From Romanomermis culicivorax (taxonomy: Eukaryota > Nematoda > Enoplea > Mermithida > Mermithidae), in assembly GCA_963922205.1 (NCBI GenBank), contig CAWUHX010000007.1:930001-994000 (forward strand): a stretch of 64,000 nucleotides of DNA, given 5' to 3'. Below are positions 22,151 through 34,323 of this stretch, one piece after another (within the stretch, counting starts at the first letter, position 1; every line of letters begins with the position of its first letter). Under the pieces are notes generated by a model. The model searched no databases and was not told where the DNA came from. It saw nothing but the letters and a program-made list of their open reading frames with translations. Position numbers and translations under genes: made by a program.

Positions 22151-23502
22151 CAGGGTTGGCAAGGCTTCGGTTTTTTTGGTTTTTGGTTTTTTTGGTTTTT
22201 TTTAAAAAAGACCAAAAAATTGGAGAATCTCTGGTTTTTTGTTTTTTTTCCAAAATCATTGGGAAACTGTTTTTTCATATTAGTCGATCTTCTAGGCATG
22301 TATTGGTGTCTATCTAAATTAACAAAACAATCAATTTAGTTGAATTGACTTCACTACAAAGCAGAAAAAAGTCGTATTTTTATGATACATTTCGCACACA
22401 AAAGATGTGATATTAATCAATCGATATCCTTTCCTTTGTATCCATCTTGCCAGCACACATTTAGTACATGAGTTGAGTTTGCTATAATTTGCTCACAAGA
22501 AAATTTGACGCTAAATCTTTCGTAGAGTGTACTCCGACCATACGGGGTGACATCCATTGATCCATATCATCAAAATTTTACAAAATATGGTTGAGTATAA
22601 AAATCCTGCATTCATTGTTACGGTAAGCTTTTTAATTTTCTTAGCTCGAAATTTCAAAATATAAATGAGACAACAATAATGAAATTTTTTACAGATCAGT
22701 TAAGCATACTGTAGGTTAACGAAGAGAAGAGCTTTTGAGTGGCTCATTTTTATGTGATTTGACGTCACTACTAGGTAGAAAAAATCGTAAAAAAATTTGT
22801 ATCTATCATGCAAGCGAGGATAGTATATATAATGAGACCGATTTGCTGTAGTTACAGACAGGTTTGAAAAACAAAAATTTGGAAACATCTGAAATGTCTA
22901 TGTTTAACTTTCAACTGCAGTTTGTGATATTAATAACACATGTAATAATCTATCAGGTTAAAACCCTCTTATCGAAAACGGTATACTTAAAAGTTGTGTC
23001 ATTTCAGCTTTCCTGTGCATTATGTATATATATGTGATGCATTGATACAATTCTGTGGTTGATTTTTTATGAGTTTTGATTACATTACATTGCGTATTGT
23101 ATATTTCCCTTTATTTATAAAATTTTCTTCTTTTCCTTGAATTTGCCCCTGACATATCGCATGCTCTGTTCCATTTTTACTTTTCTTATGTTCTTCACTC
23201 ATCGTTCCATTCTTATGTGCCCGCTATTACTGTATTTCGATTGCTATAATAGGGATTTCGTATAGCATGGAATAATGACATTTCGGGTAAGATTAATACT
23301 TCTAGCTGCCATTTTAAGGCTCCCTGACTAGTCTTAGATGATACAGGGAGCTTCCAGCAGTTTTTTACATAGTTATTTCGATGTACCAAACATTTTAAAG
23401 AATTAAACCAGAAAAAAATCACTAAAAAACCATAGAAAAACCAAAAAAACCATAAAAAACCAAAATGTCAAAATTTCAAAAGTTAGGTTTTTGCCAACCC
23501 TG
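22151..23502. mobile_element. hAT-type element, TIR CAGGGTTGGCAA, TSD GACGCAAC
   Basis: 1352 bp with inverted ends CAGGGTTGGCAA and TTGCCAACCCTG, flanked by perfect GACGCAAC (22143-22150, 23503-23510). The ends are followed by GGTTTTTTTGG-type tracts. No transposase. A related, truncated and inverted copy lies at about 45420-45738. Confidence 0.95.
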
Positions 23503-24039
23503 GACGCAACTCAGTACCAGATGAAGGGACTTCGGTACCAGATGACTTGATTCTCAGCACCAGATCATACTTTGTGTGTGAACCGATTTTAACATCAAAA
23601 GCGGGATAGAGGACTTCGAGATTAAACCACTAAATACTACAGACCGCCCCATAGGGAGGGGTATGAGGGGGGTATTACCCCTACCTTTAGTCCAAAAAAT
23701 TGGTCACTGGTTGCCTGATTTTAAGACCAAATCAAGTATTTAGTAGACATTTAGCTACATTACCCCTGCAAATTTTCAACTTTACCCCTACCTGAGAAAT
23801 ATGACCTTGGGGACCTCTGAAATACTAGATAATTAATCAACTAGGAAATAAGCCAACCAAACAACTTATTATAGAACAATCCATCAATCAACCAAGCAAT
23901 CACATAATCAACCAACCAGCACATCAGGGAACCAACTAACCAGCAAGAACGTCAATTAACCAACCAGCCAGTAAATTAATCAGCCAATGAACCAAATGGA
24001 GAATATGATATACAACCAGAAAACCAATGAACAAACCAA

Positions 24040-24182
24040 CCATGAAATCAACCATCCACCCAATCTAATCAAGGAATCAGCCCACTAATCGAGAAATCAA
24101 CCAACTGATCATAGAATCAACCTAATAATCAGGGAATCAAACAAATGATCAGGGAATCAACCAGTTCATCAGGGAATCGATG
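24040..24182. repeat. 22-23 bp tandem repeat
   Basis: Five or six units like AATCAACCAACTGATCAGGG in the non-coding body of the 22118-24535 element; looser CAACCA/CAATCA-rich repeats extend left to about 23830. Confidence 0.7.
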
Positions 24183-25235
24183 CACTAGAAAATTTTGAGA
24201 TTTTGACCTTCTAAAACGCATCAGAATTTACTTTTTCAAATTCCTTGACTTTTTATGATTTCAAGCATATTTTTTTCGTCCGACCTTCCAGGTTTTCCAG
24301 GTTTGCTAGGTACAATGGAACGTCCTAAAAAGTGTGTAGACTCTGAAATAAGATTGGAAATCAATGCTGACTGCGCATTCTGTATATTTTTTACAAGATG
24401 GATGTACTATAAATCTGGTTCCCTTCCCTACCCCTGTTTGGCTTGACAACCACCGAAAAGATTTGACAAATGGCAACGAACCAAATTTTTGGGCTGGCTG
24501 GTAGCAGATGAAATGATAGGATTTGTCCAGGTATGATATAGAGATATGATATGCAAGATTGCCCATTAAACATTAAATAATACATTTAAGATGATGAAAA
24601 CTATTGAAGTATAAATGGTAAGTGAAGACTAAAAGCCGCGCCTGAGCTTGATAATAAATAATAATGATTATTAAAGTTATTACTGGCGGGCGAAGCACCG
24701 GAAAATTTTGAGATTTGGACCTCCTAAAATGCACCAAAATGCATCTTTTCAATATGAAAACCCAAAATTTTTCTTCCACACTTGTGGAAAGACCTCAAAA
24801 ATTTTTTCCACATTCCAGTTTTTTTCCACATTATAGTGCAAATGTGAAAAAAACAGTGGGTTCGCGCCAGATTTTAATTATTTAATAATTTTTCTATATC
24901 CAATGAGGGGTTAGGAAATGCCATTCTGGCTTATGCTTATAGCTTTTAATTATCAATATATTATGGATAAATGTTTGATCATGTATCGTTTTTTGAGAAT
25001 TTGACGAAAAGCAAGATTTTTCTCGACTATTTTGCCAAAGTCTTTTTGCAGTCTTTAACAAGATTTTGACATTTGTGTGATTAAAACATTTTGAGTCCAA
25101 GTGGGAATTCTTCCTGGTTGGAGAATCAAAATTCTTGGTTGCTTTTCTAGTTTTTGAATTGTAGTCTGCCCGACTGAAAATTCATTGAATTCATTGAAAA
25201 ATTAAACCTTCTGTCTAGGAAATAAAAGTTGAAAA

Positions 25236-25432
25236 CATATTGGGGGGTTGGGGGGACCCGGCCAATCATGTACCCAACCTCCCCCAGTTTGGAAAAAATT
25301 AAAAAAATGTGCAAAAAATTGTATGTTTTTTGGCCTTTTTTGGGAAAAATTTCGACTTTTTCCTACCCCCCCCCCCCAAAATTTCGGATTTACCCCCCCC
25401 CCCCCCAACTAGTCGGACCTCTTACAGGTATG
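25236..25432. mobile_element. G/C-tract MITE with TSD GTTGAAAA
   Basis: 197 bp, ends CATATTGGGGGG and CTTACAGGTATG, perfect octamer GTTGAAAA at 25228-25235 and 25433-25440. Same family as 20894-21127. Confidence 0.95.
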
Positions 25433-26212
25433 GTTGAAAAGGCTAATTTTTCAGCATTCTAGAATATTAATATCCCAGAAACATTTTTGATGCCAGGCGC
25501 CAGACAAGTTACTCATATCAATCTTTTCATTTTCTCTTTGAAACTCAGAAAATTTGGTTTTAAAAGCCTAAAACTGATGCGAATCAAATGAAATAAATAA
25601 AAACTAGCTTTTGGTAGTTTTTCCAATAAAATTAAACTAATTTATTGATTTTAGAGTGAACAACCAAAAATTTATCTGTGCAACCAAAATTTTTCGCCAA
25701 GTTGCACACTGCAACCTGGCTTTTGCAGAAGAAAAGACCTGTGATCAAGTTCATATCTTTATGTCAGATTGTCAGCTGTTCAGAGCTTGGCTCATGTAAA
25801 CTCACTTGAACATATTTTATTTACAAGCAGGTCATAAGCTCGAGTCTTTTTGCCAAAAAAATGTCGGTTTTTTGGCTGAATAAGATGCAAGTTATTGAGA
25901 AACGTTCAAAAAACATATATAAGAAATGATTTTGAGCAATTTTTAAGCAAGGAAACTAAAAAAATTGATTTTTCCCCCTTGAGGAAAAAATTTTTGGGGG
26001 TTTTTCCCCAAATGAGACAAAAAGTTTTGAGCAAAAAAAACACTGATGCAGCAACCAAATTTCACACTGTGCAACCAAATTTTTCCTCCCAAGTTGCACA
26101 GTGCGACCTGGAGCCTGATGGCCATTGATGTTATAGGGTGTCCTGTTCTAAGATGCATTTTTATGCGTATCAAAAAGGAAAATAGGCCCACACCAAAATT
26201 CCAAATGATTAG
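25433..26212. other. AT-rich repeat-derived spacer
   Basis: No gene. The phrase GCAACCAAA(A)TTTTTC with GTTGCACA(C/G)TGC(A/G)ACCTGG occurs twice (about 25680-25720 and 26050-26115), marking remnants of one repeat family. Confidence 0.5.
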
Positions 26213-26220
26213 GTTATAAT

Positions 26221-27020
26221 CAGTGTTTTTTTGTGCTAAAACATGGTTTTTGGCACAAAAAAATTTAGAGTGGCACAAAAAATTTAGGATGTTTGTGCCA
26301 ATTGGCAAAAATTTTTTGACTGGTCGGAGGCTGGATTTCCTTGATTTTTAGTCATTTTTGGTAAGGAAAAGTTGGGTGACTTTGATAGTCACCCATTATC
26401 AAAGTCACCCCACTTTACCTTAATTACTTTTATTTGTATTGTATAAGACCTGAGCGAATTGTATTCGTACCAAACTTTGAGATTATAATCACTGGTAAAT
26501 GAATAGAAATTGTTAACTTGTTCATTCAATGTGATTGGGAACCGAAATTTTACTTTTGGTGTTTGATTGGAACATAAAAATTGACAATGTTGTCACTGTT
26601 TTTAACCAAAAATTTACGCCACGCAGCTTATAGACATCCTTGATTTAATCTTTATATTGCTGTTTGGAAGAAATTCATAGCCGAAAATTGAAGAAAAAAA
26701 TAAACTTACTGTCAAATTCTATGAAAATATCTGACTTCTTGCAGCATTTGATTTCATTACGAATCATATAAACCGTTTTCTCAATCAGTTTTTCTTATCT
26801 CACTGACGTGGTTAGATGAAATAGAGTAGGCACAAGTTTTATGCAAATTAGAGCATTAGAAGTATCTTTACTTATGTTTTTATCAAACTTGTGGCATAAA
26901 ACTTTTCAAAGATTTTCAGCATGTCATTAGGGTGAAAATTTTTTTTTGTGCTATTGGCACAAATTTTTTCTGACCTTTTGTGCCAATTGGCACAAAGGTC
27001 CGGGCACAAAAAAAACACTG
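26221..27020. mobile_element. hAT-type element, 800 bp, near-perfect TSD
   Basis: Ends CAGTGTTTTTTTGTGC and GCACAAAAAAAACACTG are inverted. Flanking octamers GTTATAAT (26213-26220) and GGTATAAT (27021-27028) agree at 7 of 8. Subterminal TTTGTGCCAATTGGCA palindromes sit near both ends. The body matches one arm of the 18946-20584 palindrome and the element at 53047-53852. No transposase. Confidence 0.85.
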
Positions 27021-27028
27021 GGTATAAT

Positions 27029-29032
27029 TTTATAATTTCTAATGCGTGGTTAAAAAATGTTGCCCTAGTTTATGCTGGTAGCATTTACACGTCAACGTTT
27101 TCGGGATTACTGTGTGATAATGTGCTGTTTTGTTTGACTCATTCGATGAAAAAATCGGAATTTTTTCTGACTATTTTTGCAAAAGCTATTTGCAGTCCTT
27201 AAAAGGTTTGACTTTTGTAAAGATAAGCTTCTTTTAGTTGGGAAAATGATTAAAACATCATCAGCCCAGCAGAGGACATAGGCTGAGGCTCTTGCTGGTT
27301 GAAGAATGAAGAATCCAAATTCTTGGTACTGGAATTAGGCCTACTGTCATTGGAACAGATAAAACGCCACGTTTTTTTATATTTTTAGTTCAGTTTGGTT
27401 TATTTAGAACTTACAAAATGTTAAAAACAAATGTCATAGAGAAATATAAGTAACGCGAACATAAATTAGTCATCAAATGCAAAGAAATTGTAAGAACAAG
27501 GGACAACTGGCGGTGATGCACTCACATACGCCCCTTTAAAAAACATCAAAATTAATTTCTGTTAAATACCTTTTAAAAGCTACAACCGAGGTTGCAGCCT
27601 TCACTTATTCTGGAAGATAATTCCACTAGTTTATTAGAAAATGCCCCGATGGGGCAGAAAAAAGGAGAATATACTTGCTTCGACAGTTGCCATGCTAGAA
27701 AAAGAAGTGGACTAGATTTTTGAGAACTTGGGTCAAAGTTGGAAAAAATTCACTTTCTTTATATTGGATTTTCATTCTTTCTCAAAAAAATTTTCTATGT
27801 CTGTGAAAAAGTATATTCTGCAGCATCGTGCATTTTGTTCTTCAACTGGCATCAACTACAGTAAAATTTTTCTATATGAAAATTATATGCACTTGACTTC
27901 AAGTGTAAAGAAATAGTAAACCAATAGCATTCTAACTCCCGACCAATTCAAAACTCCTGCCTTTCACACTAGCTGAAAAATAGTGAGGGAGGCATATTAT
28001 AGTCATTTTCAGAGCTATAAAGGAACCTGAGGTTCGTTGCACTAACCCAACATGAGGATAATCTCAACATCAGGATTAAATTGATGATCCTGAGTTTAAG
28101 CTATTCACAATGTCCAAATTATTTTCTTCCAATGCACAAACCATACTCACTTCAGGATTAACTTAAACTGAGGTTTAAGTTCAGGTTTGGGAATTGCAGA
28201 AATTTTTATATTTATTTGCTATAGAGATAAGAAAATTATGCAAAAATTTTAGTGCAACCCAACAGCTCGAGCTGGGGATAATCTCGACATTGAGCTCGTT
28301 ATGATCTGGATGACATTCAAATTTTACCGAACTTGAGATCAAACGGAGTGGCCTTTTTGTTCGCAATTACCTTGAGCTCGAGCTCAGACCCCTTTAGTGC
28401 AACCCGGATTTGGTTACAGTGATTGGGCACCGATCTGCAAATGGGAGAACAGGGTAGAGCATACAAAAATGCACCTGATTTAGGCCTGCCTATATTAAGA
28501 GTATGCGCGAAATCCCATACCCAGTCCTCCCCGACTCTACTTGCACTCCCATAGCAACAGTACAACTTTTTTGAAAGCAAGATCGGAGCGACAAAGATGG
28601 GTGAAATTCCTTCCCATTTGCAATCCAGCAGAAAAAAGCGCTCTTTCTGCAAATTTCAGTTTAAATCCAGAAACTGTGAATGATAAATCCAGAAACTGTG
28701 AATGATTTGTTCAATAGTTAAATAGAAGAGAATAAATTTGTTTGTAGCTTGGAATCAGTAGAACTTACAGAGTGAATTCTATACGATATGTTATATAAAA
28801 TGAGTGAATGAAACGTATCTTGCACAATCAATTTAGTTCTTAGAAGACTTTGTGCTGTAGCTCTTTTTTTTCCAAACTTCCACAAGGGTTTTGAAACTGA
28901 AAAATTTGTTATGCAAAAAAATTTTTGGTCAACTTTTTTTGCATTTTTGTCTCACAAAATGCCAAAACATAAAGGTCCACGCCTGTACCCTTCTAAAAAT
29001 TTCAGAGATGCACATGCTTGGTTGAAAAGTGT
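27029..29032. repeat. dispersed repeat DNA, no gene recognised
   Basis: 27617-27830 is an inverted copy of 29033-29250 (left module of the composite repeat), making a ~200-bp inverted pair about 1.2 kb apart. 27050-27370 resembles 24895-25170 and 55000-55260. Nothing in 27840-29030 reads as a known protein. Confidence 0.6.
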
Positions 29033-30460
29033 GTTGATGCACTCAGCTGCAGAATATACTTTTTCACAGACATAGAAAATTTTTTTGAGAAAGAATGAAA
29101 ATCCAATATAAAGGAAGTGCATTTTTTCCAACCTTGACCCAAGTTCTCAAAAATCTAGTCCACTTCTTTTTCTAGCATGGCAACTGTCGAAGCAAGTATA
29201 TTCTCCTTTTTTCTGCCCCATCCGGGCATTTTCTAATAAACTAGTTCACCTCTTTTTAGTGGGCCTCAATCATGCACAAAAATCTTCATAGAAGCACATT
29301 GAAGTTTTAAATTTGGTCATCTTCACGTCAAAAAAACAATAAAAAACCACCTTCATGCTACGAATTCTCACTTCCGGCAAAAGTAAAAGATGTATAAACT
29401 GCATAGCACTTAAAAAACATTGTAAACAGACTGAAAGGTGACCATACCTATTGAATTCCTCATGGTCTAAAATACTTAAGAATCACAGAAATACCTTTGT
29501 TTACACTCGATATGAATTAGTGTGTAAAGTGATCACATTCATTAAATTCTCAGTGATCGAAAACCCCTCTCAAAGAAAATTTTTTTGTGTAAAGTGGTCA
29601 CATTCATTAAATTCCCAATGGTCGAAAACCCCTTCCACAAAAAAATCACGAAAATAGGCTTGGTTAAATCCAGAATAATTTTTTTTGTGTAAAGTGACGC
29701 ATCCATTGAATTCCCCGCAGTCGAAAACTCCTTCCATAGAAAATCACAAAAATACCCTTGTTTACACCCAGGATAGTTCTTTTATGTGAAATGATCACAT
29801 TCATCAAATTCCCTGTGGTCGAAAACCCCTTCGACTGAAAAATCACGAAAATATGCTTGTTTACTCACGGTATAATTTTTTGTGTGAAGTGATCACATTT
29901 ATTGAATTCCTCGTGGTCGAAAACCCCTTCCAACAAAAAATCACAAAAATACGCTTGTTTACACATTGGATAATTTTTTGTGTAAAGTGACCACATCTAT
30001 TGAATCCCCAGTAGTGCATCATGCTGCAAAAAATTATTTTTTTGAATCCATGAGTATTATATTAAAAAATTGGGGAATTTGGCGTTTTCCGGGACTTTGG
30101 ACCACCATATAATTGAATTGGGGCCATATTTAAAAAAATGAAAATTTGCATTTGAGATTGTGCCCCCAAGATGCTCAGGCCGAAATATGAAGCTTGGACA
30201 TGCCACCCCCATTGCTGGGCATGGTGGAACTGGGGGGCCTTAAAAAGTGCATTTTTTTCATGCTTTTGGGGCCCCACCGAGCACCACTTGCAGATAGAGG
30301 CGAAATGACAAAAGGCACCCCATAGTTTGCCTCTATGCCCGATATTATGCAAAAAAACCCGAAGGTTCTAGCTCTTACCATTTTGGCTCTAGGGGGGCAT
30401 GAAATTTGGGGGCCAAGTATATTATAGGTTGATGCTGTCGCGCCACCAATGATAATTTGG
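29033..30460. repeat. composite dispersed repeat, short copy
   Basis: Same modules and orientation as 9359-12180: left module 29075-29430, about six satellite units 29440-30005, right module 30020-30450. The small satellite number compared with about 15 units in the other copy shows that the array expands or contracts independently of the flanking modules. Confidence 0.8.
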
Positions 30461-30579
30461 CACTTTGAATTGCAAATGAATTTTTTCTACAATCAAGATT
30501 GATTTGGGAATGTATAATAGATTCTGTTGGCTAGAACGAGTACAAGATGGGAGTGGAGTGCAAAAAAATTCATCATAGG

Positions 30580-31343
30580 TAGTGCTTCATACCAGGTACC
30601 TAAGGTCAATTTTCTGAATGAAACCCAGGTGTTACCTGGGTCTCAACAAGATATTGTATAAACCGAATATTTATATACTATTACTTGTATTTATGTGCAG
30701 TTACAGTGAATCAACGTATTTTCCTGTACTAATTCAGTGCATTTATCTACTCAATGTGTTAACAAGGCCGCTTATGGCTCTCAAAGAGTCACTGTAGGTA
30801 GCGTATTTTTAGCAACAAAAAATCTATGTGTTTTAACAATGAAGCACAAAATGGAAATATAAAAAAATCTTCGAGAAATTATGCCTGTGTGAAATATTGG
30901 TACTCGATACAGTATGAGAAAACAATAAAAGTTGGAGAGATGCATTATGTATGAGATTGAAGAGGCATAGAAACCGATGATGATAAATTGGTAGAGACAG
31001 TTAAACCCATTCCTAGTGGAATATCATTCGTCAAATAGTTGTGATGCATGACCAGGTCACCACAATTTGCTTAAAAGAGTAAGAAGTTTTGCAATATTCA
31101 TTTTCTTCAAACGATTTTTTTTTGAAAGAAAATTTGTTTGAAAAAATGTATTATTGGCTTTCCTAACTTTTGTTTATTAGCACTTTGCAAGGCTCATGCC
31201 TCAAAATTTATGAGTTTTCTGAAAATTTTCATGGAGTGCATTCATTCACTGACTTTTTAAATAGGAACCGAAATACCCAGGTAACTCGGGTACCTTAAAG
31301 ACCGGGTACCTGGGTCCTAGAATTTTGTAAGTGTGAAGCACTA
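30580..31343. mobile_element. hAT-type element with TSD ATCATAGG
   Basis: 764 bp, ends TAGTGCTTCATACC and GTGTGAAGCACTA, perfect octamer ATCATAGG (30572-30579, 31344-31351). Subterminal CAGGTACC/GGTACCTGG motifs occur on both sides. No coding sequence. It lies inside the LINE ORF2 3' region. Confidence 0.95.
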
Positions 31344-31986
31344 ATCATAGGGTAAAAATGATTCCTCGATTATCTTATATGTGAAAATAGCATCACTATT
31401 CAATCGACAAACTTTCAGTCTGTCTAATTTCAGCAGTTTTAACTGCTCCTGATAGGACAAAGTTTTATGGGAGAGTATTTTCTTTGTAAATTTACATTGA
31501 ATATTCTCGATTTTCTGAATATCAACTACTAGATATCAGTCCCATACAACAGATGCCTATTCCAAGATTGGTCTAACATAGCTAGTAAATGCCTTAGTTT
31601 TCAATGTTTGATCTTTTGAAATGAAAGCTCTGTGAATCATATTTACTATTTTTGACACTTTAGCAATGATGTTAGCCCAGTGTACTCTATGAGATAAATC
31701 GCTGCTGGTAAATACGCCAAGATCTTTGCAGGAATAATCAACTTTAGTTAGACAATGACTATCTAGTGTGTATTGATTGTGGGGATTCGAGTTACCTAAA
31801 TATAGAACATTTGTTTTCGACAACAAAATGGGTAGCTGCCAGACAGTGGACCAGTGAGAGATGTTGTTCAAGTCACTTTGCATTAAGCTGTAGTTTTCTG
31901 AAAGATTAAAGATCTTCAAATCATCAGCAAAGAGAAAGGGACAGCTGTGGTTAATTACATCAACTAAATCATTGATATACAAGAGA

Positions 31987-32190
31987 AATAATAATAATGA
32001 TTATTAAAGCTATAACCGGCATGAAGCACCGAAAAATTTTGACATTTGGACCTACTAAAATGCTCCTTTTCTCTATGAAAACACCAAATTTTTTTCCACA
32101 CTTGATAAATATTTTTTTGCAGGGTGCAAAAAACCTGAAAAAAAAGTTTTGCAAGAGCGAAAAAAGTTTTGCACAGTGCAAAAAATGACT
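31987..32190. mobile_element. MITE fragment within LINE
   Basis: The left part (AATGATTATTAAAGCTATAA, CACCGAAAAATTTTGA) matches 24660-24780 and 51115-51240; the right part ends in GCACAGTGCAAAAAATGAC, like the 39456-40880 family. It appears chimeric and has replaced a piece of the LINE RT; no TSD. Confidence 0.55.
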
Positions 32191-33037
32191 GGTTTGGAGT
32201 GAACAACCAAATCAAATGCTTTTTGGAAGTCAAGGAACACAATATCAATATGCTTTTTAGAATCAATCTATTTTGTCCATTTGTTCATACGATACAGAAG
32301 TTGACTCATGCAAGATTTGCCTTTCTGAAATCTGAATTGTTCTTTTTTTAATATTTTGGTAGTAAGTGCATGTGTCATAAGAGATTTGTTTATGAGAGAT
32401 TCCATTAGCTTACAAGTTACACAGCACAGCAAAATGGGCCTATAGTTTTGAACAGCAGAAGATGAACCTTTCTCAAAAATTGGGATGACTAATGCCTCAA
32501 GCCAGAGTGAAGATAGCTTACCAGTTCTATAGGAAACTTCAAAAATGATGGATAGTGGAATATGTAAAACGTGCTTCAGTTTTTTTTAGGAAAAATGCAC
32601 ATAAACCGTCAGGACCTACAGATAATGATGGCTTTAATTTGCACAATGCTTCTTGGATGGCTTTTGGGGGAGAATATGACCTCGATTTTTTTGTCAGGTA
32701 CAGTTTTTTCCAGGTTTAGAATACATTTGTTATCCTTAGAAAAGATGGAACTGAAAAATTTGTTGAAAGCATTAGCTTTACTGCAATCTGCAATCATCAC
32801 TGAGAAGATGATCTTCATAAGTAATATCAAGGATAACTGATTTGAGATTCAATTTGGAGTTGAAATATTTAAGAAGTTCTTAACATCAGAGCTTTTTTTC
32901 AATAATCTAGCTTCTCTTTCAGCATAAAATTTATCAATTTCACTAAATATTTGAAGGTTGAGTAGTTTATACTTTTGTTTTAGGGTTGGGTCTTTCCTGA
33001 GCTTTCTCCATAGGGATCTTTTCTTTGATTGTAGTCT

Positions 33038-34042
33038 TTAGATAGAGAAAGGATAAGAATATTTCCATATAGGTTTTTTCAGTGGAATATAAGCTTTAAT
33101 GCCTGTTTTTAAAATTATCAAGAATGTGGTATAAAAATCTTCTATATTAACACGCCCAGAAAAAGTTGTGTGCCAATCATAAGTTCTCAAGGCAGCCTCT
33201 AGCATCAAGTAATTCCCCTCTGGAAAGTCATATTGAACATCAGTTGGAGTCTTATCTACAGGTTTATAAGAAAGATTGAATTTTAAGGAGTTATGATCAC
33301 TAGTTGAGAATGGCTTCAACAGGATAAGGTCTTTGACTAAATCAGGGTGCAGAGTTATAACAAGGTCAAGTGTGTTTTGTCCCAGGCAAGTGGGGATTTA
33401 GGGGGGTGGCAGCCGCCCCCGAAACTTTTCAAATACAGTTTTTCTTCTGTATACCTATAGGCAAATTTGAAAATTTGTTGGAAAAATACTTAATTTTGAG
33501 CACTATCCGCCCTGAAAAAAATTTCTGGATTCGCCACTGGTCCCAGGGTTGGAAACTTCACAAGTTGGGCAAGTCCGAATTCATTCATAGATTGGATAAA
33601 ATTTTAATTTATAGTATTTTCATTAAAATATTCATTTTTATTCCACTTTGCCAATTATCAGGGTTATTTGGCTTTTGATTTTAGAACAAGACCATCCAAG
33701 TGTCCTAAAAAATGCTTCAGTACCATAAAGTGATTCATTTGGAGGATGATAACATAAGATGATCCTGTATAATATTTTGGATGTTTGGAAATCCACAACT
33801 AACAGTTCTGATTCCCTTAGGGCTTCACGTAAAGTAATTAATTTGATTCATAGTCCAGATTTGTCGATTATTGCAACTCCACCACCACTTTTGCTACTGC
33901 GGTCTTGCCTGAGAGTATTGTATGGGAGATTTTGAATCAATTCTGCATCAAAAACATTATTGTTTAACCAAGTTTCAGTTATAAAGATAAAGTCATATTC
34001 ATTTGTTTTCAAAAGTAAATTAAGAGTTGGAATCTTATGCAT
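33038..34042 (-). pseudogene. CR1-like LINE endonuclease and linker
   Basis: Minus-strand pieces read FIFITETWLNNNVF (34000-33950) and SKSGGGVAIID (about 33890), the AP-endonuclease-type domain that nicks the LINE target, then STSDHNSLKFNLSY (about 33290) with the SDH motif, and the linker to RT. Frames are interrupted by stops and by a 153-bp hAT-type MITE (33387-33539). Confidence 0.8.
33387..33539. mobile_element. 153-bp hAT-type MITE with TSD GTCCCAGG
   Basis: Ends CAAGTGGGGATTTAG and CTGGATTCGCCACTG are imperfect inverted repeats; the octamer GTCCCAGG (33379-33386, 33540-33547) is perfect. The terminus resembles the widespread hAT end CAGTGGCG. Confidence 0.9.
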
Positions 34043-34323
34043 AGGCTACCTGAGTTAAAGTACAAACAGCTCAAAGTTGCAATTGAGACACCAAAATTTG
34101 GAAGTTGAAGATTGAATTTTTTGCAATTTAAAGGTATTTTAGCTGTAATTTTTTTACCCATTTCTTTCCAAAGAGATGCTACTTCATAGGCAATAATCGA
34201 CAAAGCATTCAAAGAAAAGACACATTTTTTACTGTTTTACAAAAAATTGTAGATTTTTGGTTAATTAATGTAGTGAGTGTCAGGTCCAATATGTGAAAGC
34301 TTTTCACGTTAATTGATTACCTA

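Larger units (their letters stand above)
22118..24535. mobile_element. 2.4-kb hAT-type element, TSD ATATAGAG
   Basis: Ends CATACCTGGACAAT and ATTTGTCCAGGTATG are inverted. It shares the octamer ATATAGAG with its neighbour: 22110-22117 on the left and 24536-24543 on the right, so the same target was hit twice. About 1.07 kb is its own sequence; the rest is the nested 22151-23502 element. No recognisable protein. Confidence 0.9.
21431..24858. mobile_element. outer hAT-type element with nested inserts
   Basis: Ends CACTGTTTTTTTTTCCACGA (21431) and AAATGTGAAAAAAACAGTG (ending 24858) are inverted over the terminal 12-13 bp. Flanking octamers GCTCCGCA and GGTTCGCG agree at 5 of 8 positions, so the TSD is uncertain. 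The 50281-50870 region is a paralogous copy lacking the inserts present here. Three more elements sit inside (21907-22109, 22118-24535, 22151-23502). No transposase frame is visible; non-autonomous. Confidence 0.7.
30465..32290 (-). pseudogene. CR1-like LINE reverse transcriptase
   Basis: On the minus strand: FLDFQKAFDLV (about 32240), then after a gap YINDLVDV and LFADDLKIF (catalytic Asp pair, near 31915), then SYVRPILE, LSYQEQLKLLKLDRL and the 3' end. A hAT-type insert (30580-31343) interrupts the last part; removing it restores LPYDEFFCTPLP in frame. About 60 residues before YINDL are replaced by other repeat DNA (31987-32190). It has stops and is not functional. Confidence 0.85.

Noticed and set aside
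21797-22339. Open frames of 100-150 residues across G/C-tract MITEs (also near 51200-51700, 52500-53000, 60120-60600)
   Set aside because: They are Pro/Gly-rich readings of homopolymer tracts, present on both strands and shared by all MITE copies.
28020-28480. GTGCAACCC / GGGTTAGTGCAAC motifs suggesting a further MITE
   Set aside because: Motifs recur but no paired inverted ends or TSD could be fixed.
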